A stretch of DNA of 64,000 nt from Streptomyces sp. FIT100 (GCF_024584805.1 NZ_CP075715.1:2848026-2912025), one strand, 5' to 3'. Shown: positions 23,626-31,873, counted from the stretch's first letter. Made by a program: numbers and translations. Notes: a model not told the origin generated them from the sequence alone.

Positions 23626-26133
23626 ATGAGCGACGAGCAGCCACAGCAGCCAGCGCGGCGAGGCTGGGAACCCCGGGACCGGACGATCGCCGGACCGCCG
23701 GACGCGGGCCGTACCGGCGGCCGGGGCCCGGGACCCGGACCTCGCACCGCCTCTCGCACCGCACCCCGCACCGCCACCGCCCCCCGCCCCGGACCGGACC
23801 CCGCACCGCACCCCGGCGCCCACGCCCGCGCGCCGCGCACCGGGCCGCGCCGGCTCGTCCCCACCTGGCGGATGGCCCTCGGTACGTTCCTGACCTGCGC
23901 GCTCGTGCTCATCGGCGGCTTCGTCGCGGGGTACATGCTCGTCCACATCCCACCCGCCAACGCCACCGCCGTCGCCCAGTCCAACGTCTACTTCTACGAG
24001 GACGGCACCCAGATCGCCCGCGACGGCGAGGTCAACCGCGAGAACGTCGAGCTCGCCCAGGTCCCCGGCACCGTCCAGCACGCCGTGCTCGCGGCCGAGG
24101 ACCGCGGCTTCTACACCGAGCGCGCCGTCGACCCCCTCGCGATGGTCCGCGCCGGCTGGAACACGCTCACCGGCAAGGGGAAGCAGTCCGGCTCCACGAT
24201 CACCCAGCAGTACGTCAAGAACTACTACCTGGGCCAGGAGCAGACCGTCACGAGGAAGGTGAAGGAGTTCTTCATCGCGATCAAGCTGGATCGCGAGCAG
24301 AGCAAGAGCGACATCCTGAAGGGCTACCTCAACACCAGCTACTTCGGCCGCAACGCCTACGGCATCCAGGCGGCGGCCATGGCCTACTACGGCAAGGACG
24401 TCGACGAACTCGACACCGCCGAGGGCGCGTACCTCGCCTCGCTCCTCAACGCCCCCAGCGCGTACGACGTGACGACGCACCCCGAGAACAGGAGCGCCGC
24501 GCTCGCCCGCTGGAACTACGTGGTCGACGGGATGGTGGAGCGCCAGTGGCTCACCGCCGCCGAGCGCTCCGCCATGGCCTTCCCGACGCCGCAGACCGCA
24601 CGCCCCGCAACCGGACTCTCCGGGCAGCGCGGCTACATCGTCCAGGCCGTCGAGGACTACCTCACCGGCAACGGCATCATCGACGACAACACCCTGGCCC
24701 GAGGCGGCTACCGGATCACGACCACGCTGGAGAAGCCGAAGCAGGACGCCTTCATCCGGGCCGTCGACGAGCACGTCCACTCCCGGCGCGACGAGGAGCA
24801 GCGGCCCGTGGACCGCAACGTCCGCGTCGGCGGCGCCGCCATCGACCCGTCGAACGGCCGGGTCGTCGCCCTGTACGGCGGCATCGACTACACCCGGCAG
24901 TACGTCAACAACGCGACCCGCCGCGACTACCAGGTCGGCTCCACCTTCAAACCGTTCGTCCTCGCGGCCGCCGTCGAGCACGGATCCCAGACCCGGGACG
25001 GCCGCCGCATCACCCCCGCCACCGTCTACGACGGCACCGACCGGCGCGAGGTCGTGGGCTCCTACGGCCCCGTCGGCTACGCCCCCGAGAACGAGGACAA
25101 CTACTCCTACGGCCGCATCACCGTGCGCACCGCGACCGACGAGTCGGTCAACTCGGTGTACGCGCAGATGGCGCAGGACGTCGGCCCGGGGCGGGTCAGG
25201 GAGACGGCCATCGCGCTCGGCATCCCCGCGCACACCCCCGATCTGACCTCCTACCCGTCCATCGCGCTCGGCGTCGCCACCGCGAGCGTCCTCGACATGG
25301 CGAAGGCGTACGCGACCCTCGCCAACCACGGCCGGCACGGGACGTACACGATCGTCGAGAGCATCAGCAAAGGCGGCGAGGAGATCGGCCTGCCCGAGGC
25401 GCCGAGCCGGCAGGCCATCAGCCGGGAGGCCGCGGACACGACCACGTCGGTGCTGCAGAGCGTGGTGGCGAACGGCACGGGCGCGGCGGCCGGGTCGGCG
25501 GGCAGGCCGGCCGCCGGGAAGACCGGCACGGCGGAGGACGACAAGGCGGCCTGGTTCGCGGGCTACACCCCCGATCTGGCGACGGTCGTCGCCGTCATGG
25601 GCCAGGACCCGGACACGGGCGTGCAGAAGCCGCTGTACGGGGCGCTCGGGCACAGCCGCGTCGGCGGCGGCGGGCCTTCGGCGCGGATCTGGGGGCAGTT
25701 CACGGCGGCGGCGCTGGAAGGCACCGACGTCAGCCACTTCGACCTGGAGCTGGAGGAGGGCGCGGACGGTGAACCGCCCTCGTCGCGGTACCCGTCGTCG
25801 GCCCCGGAAGAGTCCGATGACGAGGAGGAGTCGGAGGATCCGGAGGAGGGCGCCGGGGCGGAGGACGGCGCGACGGCGTCGCTCTCCCCCGGAGACGCCA
25901 CGGACGGTCCCGCGACGGGCCGCTCTCCGACCCTGCCGGGCCACGATCCGGCCGACGGCGGTGCGGGCAGCGGCGGCGCGACCACCGGCGGCTTGTGGCC
26001 GGGCGGGTCCACGAACGGCGGGCCGGCGGACGGAGGCGCCGACAGCGGAGGGCGGCGCGGCTCCACGGGCGGCGAAAGGGAGGACTCCGGCGGCCGGGGC
26101 GACGGCCTGGGCGTGTTCACGGACCGTCTGTAG
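23626..26133 (+). CDS. Bifunctional class A penicillin-binding protein (transglycosylase/transpeptidase)
   Basis: An 835-residue cell-wall synthase. A Pro/Arg-rich cytoplasmic tail of about 85 residues is followed by one helix (ALGTFLTCALVLIGGFVAGYMLV). The glycosyltransferase domain has Glu158 in AAEDRGFY and the KQSGSTITQQYVKNYYL motif. The transpeptidase domain has Ser439-xx-Lys442 (STFKPF), Ser507-Val-Asn509 and Lys632-Thr-Gly (KTGTAEDDKAAWF). It polymerises lipid II and cross-links peptides outside the membrane and is a target of beta-lactams. The C-terminal 120 residues are an acidic then Gly/Ser/Pro-rich tail of unknown role. Gene order matches the S. coelicolor SCO2897 region from memory. 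Confidence 0.92.
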   Translation: MSDEQPQQPARRGWEPRDRTIAGPPDAGRTGGRGPGPGPRTASRTAPRTATAPRPGPDPAPHPGAHARAPRTGPRRLVPTWRMALGTFLTCALVLIGGFVAGYMLVHIPPANATAVAQSNVYFYEDGTQIARDGEVNRENVELAQVPGTVQHAVLAAEDRGFYTERAVDPLAMVRAGWNTLTGKGKQSGSTITQQYVKNYYLGQEQTVTRKVKEFFIAIKLDREQSKSDILKGYLNTSYFGRNAYGIQAAAMAYYGKDVDELDTAEGAYLASLLNAPSAYDVTTHPENRSAALARWNYVVDGMVERQWLTAAERSAMAFPTPQTARPATGLSGQRGYIVQAVEDYLTGNGIIDDNTLARGGYRITTTLEKPKQDAFIRAVDEHVHSRRDEEQRPVDRNVRVGGAAIDPSNGRVVALYGGIDYTRQYVNNATRRDYQVGSTFKPFVLAAAVEHGSQTRDGRRITPATVYDGTDRREVVGSYGPVGYAPENEDNYSYGRITVRTATDESVNSVYAQMAQDVGPGRVRETAIALGIPAHTPDLTSYPSIALGVATASVLDMAKAYATLANHGRHGTYTIVESISKGGEEIGLPEAPSRQAISREAADTTTSVLQSVVANGTGAAAGSAGRPAAGKTGTAEDDKAAWFAGYTPDLATVVAVMGQDPDTGVQKPLYGALGHSRVGGGGPSARIWGQFTAAALEGTDVSHFDLELEEGADGEPPSSRYPSSAPEESDDEEESEDPEEGAGAEDGATASLSPGDATDGPATGRSPTLPGHDPADGGAGSGGATTGGLWPGGSTNGGPADGGADSGGRRGSTGGEREDSGGRGDGLGVFTDRL

Positions 26134-26179
26134 GCCCCGCCGGGGCGCGCGTCGCCGGGGCGCGTCGCCGGTACGCGGA

Positions 26180-26500
26180 TCAGTGGCCCGAGGTCGCCTT
26201 CAGCCCCACCACCGCGACCAGCAGCAGCACGACGAAGAAGATCCGGGCGGCGGTGGCCGGCTCGTTCAGCGCGACCATGCCGACCACCGCCGCACCGGCC
26301 GCGCCGATGCCGACCCACACCCCGTAGGCCGTGCCGATCGGCAGCGACTTCGCGGCGTACGACAGCAGGAGCATGCTCGCGACGATCCCGGCGCCGGTGA
26401 ACACACTGGGCCACAGCCGGGTGAAACCGTCGGTGAACTTCATCCCGATCGACCAGCCGACCTCGAGCAGACCGGCGACGACGAGCAGAACCCAGGCCAT
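26180..26500 (-). CDS. gdx: SMR-family guanidinium exporter (Gdx/SugE type)
   Basis: A 106-residue, four-helix small multidrug resistance protein. Glu14 of MAWVLLVVAGLLEVGWSIGMKFTDGFTRLWPS is the essential proton/substrate glutamate, and the GWSIGMK context is the Gdx/SugE subtype and not the drug-exporting Qac subtype. Gdx exports guanidinium in exchange for protons. A guanidine-III riboswitch lies 47 bp upstream on the same strand, strongly supporting this role. The start at 26500 has GGAGG eight bases upstream. A longer frame from 26605 runs through the riboswitch and is rejected. Confidence 0.93.
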   Translation of the reverse strand: MAWVLLVVAGLLEVGWSIGMKFTDGFTRLWPSVFTGAGIVASMLLLSYAAKSLPIGTAYGVWVGIGAAGAAVVGMVALNEPATAARIFFVVLLLVAVVGLKATSGH

Positions 26501-26512
26501 GACAGGCACCTC

Positions 26513-26521
26513 CGAGACGCG
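26513..26521 (-). promoter_or_regulatory. Predicted anti-aptamer segment beside the gdx ribosome site
   Basis: On the minus strand CGCGTCTCG directly precedes and overlaps the first base of the GGAGG ribosome site (26513-26509). It is the exact complement of aptamer nucleotides 6-14 (26574-26582). Pairing would break the aptamer and partly hide the ribosome site, giving an off state without guanidine. This is inference from complementarity. Confidence 0.55.
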
Positions 26522-26546
26522 GAAAGACGCGGACTTCTTGCGGGGT

Positions 26547-26587
26547 GCGTCGTCTTTGCGTTGCCCGGTACGGCGCGTCTCGTCGGG
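26547..26587 (-). ncRNA. Guanidine-III (ykkC-III) riboswitch aptamer
   Basis: The 41-nt minus-strand segment aligns without gaps to the Thermobifida fusca guanidine-III aptamer as I remember it. It keeps the ACGAG core, the GCGCCGTACC block and the AAGACG...CGC end. The third base pair of the short helix is swapped from G-C to C-G (positions 3 and 22), a compensatory change that supports the structure. Six of seven pseudoknot pairs are kept; the pair at nucleotides 15/38 becomes C/A. It precedes the SMR exporter gene and should switch it on when guanidinium binds. Confidence 0.88.
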
Positions 26588-26626
26588 TTCCCCCAAACGT
26601 AGCAAAACGGGGGACGGGGAAGGTCA

Positions 26627-26658
26627 AAGGGCCTGGTGACCATGGTCACCAGGCCCTT
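26627..26658. terminator. Perfect 32-bp palindrome, probable terminator
   Basis: Arms AAGGGCCTGGTGACCA and its complement meet without spacer between the GroES-like gene and the riboswitch/gdx unit. It would end the GroES-like transcript and insulate the riboswitch promoter. Confidence 0.75.
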
Positions 26659-26665
26659 CCGTCTC

Positions 26666-26697
26666 CGTACCGCCGTACCGCCGTACCGCCGATCCGC
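26666..26697. repeat. 8-bp tandem repeat ending at the GroES-like stop codon
   Basis: Four units of CGTACCGC start at 26666, 26674, 26682 and 26690 (last variant CGATCCGC). The array ends at the first base of the minus-strand stop codon (26697-26699). Confidence 0.75.
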
Positions 26698-27041
26698 TAC
26701 AGATACAGCCCCGTCGTGTCCTCGCCACCCTCGAACCGGTCGGCGGCCACGGCATGCAGGTCCCGCTCGCGCATCAGGACGTACGCGACCCCGCGCACCT
26801 CCACCTCGGCGCGGTCCGCCGGGTCGTACAGCACCCGGTCCCCGGCCTCCACGGTGCGGACGTTCTGCCCGACCGCGACCACCTCGGCCCAGGCGAGGCG
26901 GCGGCCGACGGCTGCGGTGGCCGGAATCAGAATGCCGCCGCCGGAGCGCCGCTCCCCCTCGGGGGCGTCGGACCGGACCAGGACCCGGTCGTGCAGCATC
27001 TTGATCGGCAGCTTGTCGTGGGTGTTGTTGCTCACGACCAC
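26697..27041 (-). CDS. GroES-like (Cpn10) co-chaperone family protein
   Basis: A 114-residue protein with the Cpn10 beta-barrel pattern: LPIKMLHDRVLVRSDAPEGERRSGGGILIPATAAVGRRLAWAEVVAVGQNVRTVEAGDRVLYDP. It has the mobile-loop region around RRSGGGILIP. It differs from the main GroES in having a longer N-terminus (VSNNTHDK) and a divergent C-terminus (GGEDTTGLYL), and no groEL is adjacent. This is a known additional Cpn10-like protein of Streptomyces; its partner is unknown. Confidence 0.85.
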   Translation of the reverse strand: MVVSNNTHDKLPIKMLHDRVLVRSDAPEGERRSGGGILIPATAAVGRRLAWAEVVAVGQNVRTVEAGDRVLYDPADRAEVEVRGVAYVLMRERDLHAVAADRFEGGEDTTGLYL

Positions 27042-27080
27042 GAACCTACCTGTCCGAGCACCTACCGCGCCGCGCCGGGG

Positions 27081-27401
27081 TCACGACCTGCGCCTCCTGG
27101 CGGACAGCGCCAGCAGCCCCACGACGCCGACGACGGCCAGCGCCAGCGGGACCACCCGCTCCAGCCGGGGCGCGCCGTCCGTGTGCACGAAGCGGCTCTT
27201 CACGTCGGTCACCAAGCGGTTCGCGGTGACGAAGGCCCGCCCGGCGGTCTCGTCCACGGTCGAGGCGACCCTGGCCTTCGCGTCTCCGATGATCGTCTTC
27301 GGGTGCACCCGCACCCCGATCTCGTCGAGCGTCTCGGCGAGCCGCTCACGCCGGCGGACGATGTCCGCCTCGATCTGCGCAGGGGTCCTGGAATCCGACA
27401 C
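27081..27401 (-). CDS. DUF3618 membrane protein
   Basis: A 106-residue protein. The N-terminal DUF3618 helix is typical (RTPAQIEADIVRRRERLAETLDEIGVRVHPKTIIGDAKARV). One C-terminal transmembrane helix (LERVVPLALAVVGVVGLLAL) ends in a basic anchor SARRRRS. Such proteins occur in actinobacterial membranes, often with phage-shock or envelope genes, and have no known activity. GTG at 27401 follows GGAGGC. Confidence 0.83.
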   Translation of the reverse strand: MSDSRTPAQIEADIVRRRERLAETLDEIGVRVHPKTIIGDAKARVASTVDETAGRAFVTANRLVTDVKSRFVHTDGAPRLERVVPLALAVVGVVGLLALSARRRRS

Positions 27402-27569
27402 TGCGCCGCCTCCGTGGTCGTAATCCGGTCGTTCGGTGGTTCTTCGCGTTCTTCGTCCACCGCACACTGCTTTGTCATCGACAGTCTGTCAGCTCGACGG
27501 CCGCCGCACCCCACGGCACCCCTATTACGCTCGGTGCCGTACGTCCGTACCCTCTGAGGAGAACCGAGA

Positions 27570-28037
27570 ATGAGCGAGCGACTCCAGCCCGGCGACACCG
27601 CCCCGGACTTCACCCTGCCCGACGCGGACGGCAACGAGGTCTCGCTCGCCGGCCACAAGGGACGCAAGGTCATCGTCTACTTCTACCCGGCGGCCCTCAC
27701 CCCGGGCTGCACCAAGCAGGCGTGCGACTTCACCGACAACCTGGAGCTGCTGGCCGGCGCGGGCTACGACGTCATCGGCGTCTCGCCGGACAGGCCGGAG
27801 AAGCTCGCGAAGTTCCGCGACAAGGAGAACCTGAAGGTCACGCTGGTGGGCGACCCCTCGAAGACGGTCCTGGAGCAGTACGGCGCCTTCGGCGAGAAGA
27901 AGCTCTACGGCAAGACGGTGACGGGCGTGATCCGCTCGACGATCGTCGTGGACGAGGACGGGAAGGTCGAGCGTGCGCTGTACAACGTGAAGGCGACCGG
28001 CCACGTCGCCAAGATCATCAAGGATCTGGGGATCTGA
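27570..28037 (+). CDS. bcp: Thioredoxin-dependent peroxiredoxin (Bcp/PrxQ)
   Basis: A 155-residue cytoplasmic thiol peroxidase that reduces hydrogen peroxide and organic peroxides with electrons from thioredoxin. The PrxQ active site is visible: peroxidatic Cys47 and resolving Cys52 in LTPGCTKQACDF, five residues apart, as in alpha2-type PrxQ. Start ATG 27570 has GAGGAGAA upstream. It is monocistronic, closed by a strong hairpin 25 bp after the stop. Confidence 0.94.
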   Translation: MSERLQPGDTAPDFTLPDADGNEVSLAGHKGRKVIVYFYPAALTPGCTKQACDFTDNLELLAGAGYDVIGVSPDRPEKLAKFRDKENLKVTLVGDPSKTVLEQYGAFGEKKLYGKTVTGVIRSTIVVDEDGKVERALYNVKATGHVAKIIKDLGI

Positions 28038-28061
28038 CGCGGTCGCCCCTGGCGCACCCCG

Positions 28062-28100
28062 GAGTGGCCGGCACTGCGAAAAGCAGTGCCGGCCACTCCG
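28062..28100. terminator. bcp terminator hairpin
   Basis: Perfect 17-bp arms (GGAGTGGCCGGCACTGC at 28062-28078 and its complement at 28084-28100) close over a GAAAA loop. Confidence 0.85.
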
Positions 28101-28180
28101 CATTCCAGACGCAACCCTCCGACAATCGGATCGTTACTCCGTGCGAGGTCGCGAACACGCGTCCGGGACGGAGGGGGAAC

Positions 28181-28387
28181 ATGCCGGTGCGATACACCCG
28201 CGAGCTGCCTGCCCAGGCGGCGCGCAGAGCGATGAACGTCGAGGATGCAATGCGGCGGTGCGGCGCACCGTCACCGGGCGGTCGTATCCGTCCGCGCCAG
28301 AAGATGGCCGAGGCGGACACCTACACCCCCCTCGGCACCGCGGTACTGGGCATCGACATGCCGCACACCACCGTGGAGCGGTACTGA
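28181..28387 (+). CDS. Small protein coupled to the HNH gene
   Basis: A 68-residue reading frame beginning MPVRYTRELPAQAARRAMNV with GGAGGGGG eight bases before the ATG. Its stop overlaps the ATG of the HNH-repeat gene (TGATG), which strongly suggests translation and coupling. I recognise no domain; it is basic in the N-terminal half. It may be a partner or a regulatory upstream protein of the nuclease-like gene. Confidence is moderate because composition-based evidence is weak for so short a gene. Confidence 0.5.
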   Translation: MPVRYTRELPAQAARRAMNVEDAMRRCGAPSPGGRIRPRQKMAEADTYTPLGTAVLGIDMPHTTVERY

Positions 28388-29385
28388 TGGCCGACATGTG
28401 CGGTCCCGAAACGCTCACGCTTGCCGTGGCACAGTCGAAGGGCTGGGCGGACCTGATGCGCAGGGTCGGCGTCAGGGCGAGCGGCGGAAGGCGGCGGGCG
28501 CTCCAGGAGAAGGTCCGCGACTACGGCATCGATACCAGCCATTTCAAGAATCGCAGCCCTTGGCGCAAGTACCCCGACGACGCCATCGCCGAGGCGGTGG
28601 CCTCGTCCACCTCACTGCGCGAAGTCGTACAGAAGCTCGGCGCGACGCCAGCGACCGGGACGCTTTCGCATATCCGGCGGCGGATCGCGGCCGCGGGAAT
28701 CGACGTGAGCCACTTCCCGGCTCTGAACCGGGCGTGCATCGATCTACCGTTCGCAGACGACGAGCTCAAGGCAGCCGCCGCTTCAGCGCACAGTGTCCGT
28801 GGGGTGGCCCGGGCCCTTGGCATACCCGATGACAGCCGGTCCCGGGCCGCACTGCGGCACATGCTCGACAAGCGGGGAATCGGCATCGGCCACTTCACTT
28901 ACAGGCGGCTTACCTTGCCGGAGGACCAGGTCCGCAAGGCCGTGGCAGAGGCCATGAGCTTCGCAGACGTGATGCGCGCCCTTGATTTACCCGTGAACGA
29001 CACGAACCACCACCGGGTCAGACGACGAGTGGTGCAACTCGGCCTTGACACGTCTCACTTCAAGCGACGGACGTGGGGCACGATTCAAGCTACCGAGCCC
29101 AAACCGATCGCGGACAAGGTCTTCCGGGTTCGCCCGGAGGGGGCTTCCCGTGAAAACCGCGACCGGCTTCACCGTGCCCTCACCGAGGTAGGCGTCGCAT
29201 ACCGCTGCGCTTCCTGTGGCAACGAGGGTGAATGGATGGGCAGGCCGATCACGCTGCAGATCGATCACGTAAATGGAGACTGGCTCGACAACCGCCGGGA
29301 GAATCTCCGCTACCTCTGCCCCAACTGTCACGCGTCAACGGACACGTGGTGCCGGCGCCAAGGCAAACGAAGGCCTGCCGCCTAG
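28387..29385 (+). CDS. HNH endonuclease with four N-terminal DNA-binding-like repeats
   Basis: A 332-residue protein. Four repeats of about 57 residues each end in a DTSHF-type motif (about 49-53, 106-110, 166-170, 221-225). Each contains a helix-turn-helix-like stretch such as AIAEAVASSTSLREVVQKLG and QVRKAVAEAMSFADVMRALD, so they are probable DNA-reading modules. The C-terminus is an HNH domain: zinc CASC at 274-277, QIDHVNGDWLDNRRENLRYLCPNCH at 291-315 with His294. It resembles homing-type HNH enzymes, stands next to tRNA-Leu, and could be a free-standing mobile endonuclease gene. That is an inference; the target is unknown. Confidence 0.82.
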   Translation: MADMCGPETLTLAVAQSKGWADLMRRVGVRASGGRRRALQEKVRDYGIDTSHFKNRSPWRKYPDDAIAEAVASSTSLREVVQKLGATPATGTLSHIRRRIAAAGIDVSHFPALNRACIDLPFADDELKAAAASAHSVRGVARALGIPDDSRSRAALRHMLDKRGIGIGHFTYRRLTLPEDQVRKAVAEAMSFADVMRALDLPVNDTNHHRVRRRVVQLGLDTSHFKRRTWGTIQATEPKPIADKVFRVRPEGASRENRDRLHRALTEVGVAYRCASCGNEGEWMGRPITLQIDHVNGDWLDNRRENLRYLCPNCHASTDTWCRRQGKRRPAA

Positions 29386-29433
29386 AGCCCACCGTGTCAG
29401 GCCGGCCGCCAGCCGCTACCATGGCTGCGGCTG

Positions 29434-29517
29434 GCGGCCGTGTCGGAACTGGCAGTCGAGCTGGGTTTAGGTCCCAGTGGGGTAACACCCGTGAGGGTTC
29501 GAGTCCCTCCGGCCGCA
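29434..29517 (+). tRNA. tRNA-Leu (anticodon UAG)
   Basis: An 84-nt class II tRNA. Acceptor arms are GCGGCCG and CGGCCGC, the D-loop is AACTGGCAGTC, and the anticodon stem CTGGG/CCCAG encloses loop TTTAGGT giving anticodon TAG. A variable arm (GGGGTAACACCC) and T-arm GAGGGTTCGAGTCCCTC follow. CCA is not encoded. It reads CUA codons, which are rare in this genome. Confidence 0.93.
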
Positions 29518-29525
29518 CCGTGCGA

Positions 29526-29555
29526 AAAGGGCCGCCCCGGCTGGGACGGCCCTTT
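29526..29555. terminator. Hairpin after tRNA-Leu
   Basis: AAAGGGCCG at 29526-29534 pairs with CGGCCCTTT at 29547-29555. It ends the tRNA transcript and can serve the convergent rdgB. Confidence 0.85.
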
Positions 29556-29579
29556 CCCATGCTTCGGCTAGTCGCGGTG

Positions 29580-30182
29580 TCAGCCCAGCAGTTCGCGTAC
29601 GACGGGGACCAGCTCGCGGAACGCCTTGCCCCGGTGGCTGATCGCGTTCTTCTCCTCCGGGGTCAGCTGGGCGCACGTCACGTCGTACCCCTCCGGCTGG
29701 AGGATCGGGTCGTAACCGAAGCCGTTGGTGCCGACCGGGTCGTGGCGCAGGACTCCGGTGAGGCGGCCCTCGACGACGCGCTCCGTGCCGTCCGGGAGGG
29801 CGAGGGCGGCCGCGCAGGCGAAGGAGGCGCCGCGGTGCTCGTCACCGATGTCGGCGAGCTGGGCCAGCAGCAGGCGGAGGTTGGCGGCATCGTCGCCGTG
29901 GGCGCCCGACCAGCGGGCGGAGAAGATGCCGGGGGCGCCGCCGAGGACGTCCACGCAGAGGCCGGAGTCGTCGGCGACGGCCGGCAGGCCGGTGGCGGCC
30001 GCGAGGGCATGGGCTTTCAGGAGGGCGTTCTCGGCGAAGGTGGTGCCGGTCTCCTTGACGTCGGGGATGTCCGGGTACGCCTCCGCGCCGACGAGGTCGT
30101 GCGGCAGACCTGCGTCGGCGAGGATGGCGCGGAGTTCGGCGATCTTCCCGGCGTTGCGGGTGGCGAGGATCAGGCGGGTCAT
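29580..30182 (-). CDS. rdgB: RdgB/HAM1-family non-canonical purine NTP pyrophosphatase
   Basis: A 200-residue cytoplasmic house-cleaning enzyme that hydrolyses XTP, ITP and dITP to monophosphates. Signatures are LILATRNAGKIAELRAIL at the N-terminus, GTTFAENALLKAHALAAATGLPAVADDSGLCVDVLGGAPGIFSARW, the GFGYDPIL site, and ELTPEEKNAISHRGKA near the C-terminus. The start is MTRLIL at 30182; the longer frame is not conserved. It lies next to rph in many actinobacteria, as here with one lipoprotein gene between. Confidence 0.95.
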   Translation of the reverse strand: MTRLILATRNAGKIAELRAILADAGLPHDLVGAEAYPDIPDVKETGTTFAENALLKAHALAAATGLPAVADDSGLCVDVLGGAPGIFSARWSGAHGDDAANLRLLLAQLADIGDEHRGASFACAAALALPDGTERVVEGRLTGVLRHDPVGTNGFGYDPILQPEGYDVTCAQLTPEEKNAISHRGKAFRELVPVVRELLG

Positions 30183-30213
30183 GGGCCCAGTATCTACGGA
30201 CAATCTGCGGACG

Positions 30214-30606
30214 CTACGAGGTGCAGACCTTGCCGATCTCGGTGGCCGCGTCCGTGACGGGCGCGATGTCCGGAGTGGTGTCACCGTTCTCGACCGCCGC
30301 CCGGACGTTGTCGACGCCCGTGGAGAGGTCGTCGACAGCCTTGGCCAGGTCCGCGTTGTCGGTCGTGTCCTTGAGGTTGCCGAGCTCCCGGTCGATCTCG
30401 TCGAGGGCCTCGGTCAGTTGGGTCGGGTCGTCGGCCGCGGTGGAGACCGCCTGGGAGAGCCTGTCGACGCTGGTGGCTATCGCGTCGGCGGTCGCGACGC
30501 AGTCCAGGGCCTTGTCGACGGCGCTGCAGCCGACGGCTCCGGTGAAGACGACGGCGGTGACGGCTGCGGCGACTGCGATACGACGGCTGAGGCTGCGGCT
30601 GCGCAT
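30214..30606 (-). CDS. Small lipoprotein of unknown function
   Basis: A 130-residue lipoprotein. The signal peptide (MRSRSLSRRIAVAAAVTAVVFTGAVGC) ends in lipobox GAVGC, Cys27. The mature part is mostly helical and acidic (VDRLSQAVSTAADDPTQLTEALDEIDRELGNLKDTTDNADLAKAVDDL), with additional cysteines at CVATA and the C-terminal KVCTS that may form a disulfide. No named family is recognised. It sits between rph and rdgB on the same strand. Confidence 0.78.
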   Translation of the reverse strand: MRSRSLSRRIAVAAAVTAVVFTGAVGCSAVDKALDCVATADAIATSVDRLSQAVSTAADDPTQLTEALDEIDRELGNLKDTTDNADLAKAVDDLSTGVDNVRAAVENGDTTPDIAPVTDAATEIGKVCTS

Positions 30607-30644
30607 GAGAAGGTCCCTCCCCGGGGTTTGCGGACGTGGGGGTC

Positions 30645-30668
30645 CCCCCGCGCCGCAGGGCGCGGGGG
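30645..30668. terminator. rph terminator hairpin
   Basis: CCCCCGCGCC at 30645-30654 pairs with GGCGCGGGGG at 30659-30668 over a GCAG loop, about 80 bp downstream of the rph stop. Confidence 0.75.
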
Positions 30669-30750
30669 AGTACGGTTCGGCCCGTACGCCCGTGCCTACT
30701 GGGACGCCGGGATCGGCGTCCTTGGTTGCTTCTTTACCCTTCGGGGGCGC

Positions 30751-31488
30751 TCAGCCCTCGAGCGTGCGGGCCAGCGCCTCGGTCTGCAGAGCGGCCAGGT
30801 CCGCGCAGCCGCCGGTGGCCAGGTCGAGCAGGGCGTTGAGCTCCTTGCGGTCGAAGGGCTCGGCCTCGGCGGTGCCCTGGACCTCGACGAACCGGCCGTC
30901 GCCGGTGCAGACGACGTTCATGTCGGTCTCGGCGCGCACGTCCTCCTCGTAGCAGAGGTCGAGGAGCGGCGTGCCGTCGACGATGCCGACGGAGACGGCG
31001 GCGACGGTGCCGGTCAGGGGCTGCTTGCCGGCCTTGACGAGCTTCTTGCCCTGCGCCCAGGCGACGGCGTCGGCGAGGGCGACATACGCGCCGGTGATGG
31101 CCGCGGTGCGGGTGCCTCCGTCGGCCTGGAGGACGTCGCAGTCGAGGACGATGGTGTTCTCGCCGAGGGCCTTGTAGTCGATGACGGCGCGCAGGGAGCG
31201 CCCGATGAGGCGGGAGATCTCATGGGTCCGGCCGCCGATCTTGCCGCGTACGGACTCGCGGTCGCCGCGGGTGTTGGTCGACCGCGGGAGCATCGAGTAC
31301 TCGGCGGTGACCCACCCCTCGCCGCTGCCCTTTCGCCAGCGCGGCACGCCTTCGGTGACGGAGGCGGTGCAGAAGACGCGGGTGTCGCCGAAGGAGATGA
31401 GGACGGAGCCCTCGGCGTGCTTGCTCCATCCGCGCTGGATGGTCACCGGGCGGAGCTGTTCGGGCGTGCGGCCGTCGATACGAGACAT
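30751..31488 (-). CDS. rph: Ribonuclease PH
   Basis: A 245-residue phosphorolytic 3'-5' exoribonuclease that trims tRNA 3' ends. It starts [44 protein letters not shown]. The phosphate and RNA-binding region [36 protein letters not shown] is intact, including the arginines needed for tRNA binding. The acidic catalytic [22 protein letters not shown] motif is also present. Length is normal. It is upstream of the lipoprotein and rdgB on the same strand but is closed by its own terminator. Confidence 0.96.
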   Translation of the reverse strand: MSRIDGRTPEQLRPVTIQRGWSKHAEGSVLISFGDTRVFCTASVTEGVPRWRKGSGEGWVTAEYSMLPRSTNTRGDRESVRGKIGGRTHEISRLIGRSLRAVIDYKALGENTIVLDCDVLQADGGTRTAAITGAYVALADAVAWAQGKKLVKAGKQPLTGTVAAVSVGIVDGTPLLDLCYEEDVRAETDMNVVCTGDGRFVEVQGTAEAEPFDRKELNALLDLATGGCADLAALQTEALARTLEG

Positions 31489-31639
31489 GGTACTGAGCCT
31501 AGTGGTACGTGGACGAGGGGCCTGATCCAGTCTGGATCGACCCCTCGCTCCTGTGAACCGGCGGCTGAAGATGTCTGCGGTTCGCTTCTCCGCCCGCCCG
31601 GCGAATCCGCGGGCATCGTCGCCACCCGCGGCCCGGCGC

Positions 31640-31873
31640 TCACATCATGTCTTCGATCTCCGCGGCGATCGGGTCGGCGTCGGTGCCGATGACGACCTGG
31701 ATCGCGGTGCCCATCTTGACGACGCCGTGGGCGCCGGCGGCCTTCAGCGCGGCCTCGTCGACCAGGCTCGGGTCGTTGACCTCCGTACGCAGACGGGTGA
31801 TGCAGCCCTCGACCTCTTCGATGTTGTCGAGTCCGCCGAGCCCGGCGACGATCTTCTCAGCCTTGCTGGCCAT
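31640..31873 (-). CDS. nagF: PTS EIIB component for N-acetylglucosamine (NagF)
   Basis: A 77-residue cytoplasmic phosphocarrier. The EIIB signature [39 protein letters not shown] contains the phosphorylated Cys. It transfers phosphate from the general PTS proteins to sugar entering through NagE1 or NagE2. The three genes lie together, nagF divergent from nagE1. From memory this corresponds to SCO2905. The start at 31873 follows AGGGAGAAACAC. Confidence 0.9.
   Translation of the reverse strand: MASKAEKIVAGLGGLDNIEEVEGCITRLRTEVNDPSLVDEAALKAAGAHGVVKMGTAIQVVIGTDADPIAAEIEDMM

Noticed and set aside
26180..26605. Longer SMR protein of 141 residues
   Set aside because: The additional N-terminus would be translated from the riboswitch; the Gdx family starts at 26500.
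29434..29517. tRNA-Leu as an integration site for an element
   Set aside because: No integrase and no second copy of the tRNA 3' end is visible in the window; only the HNH gene beside it hints at mobility.
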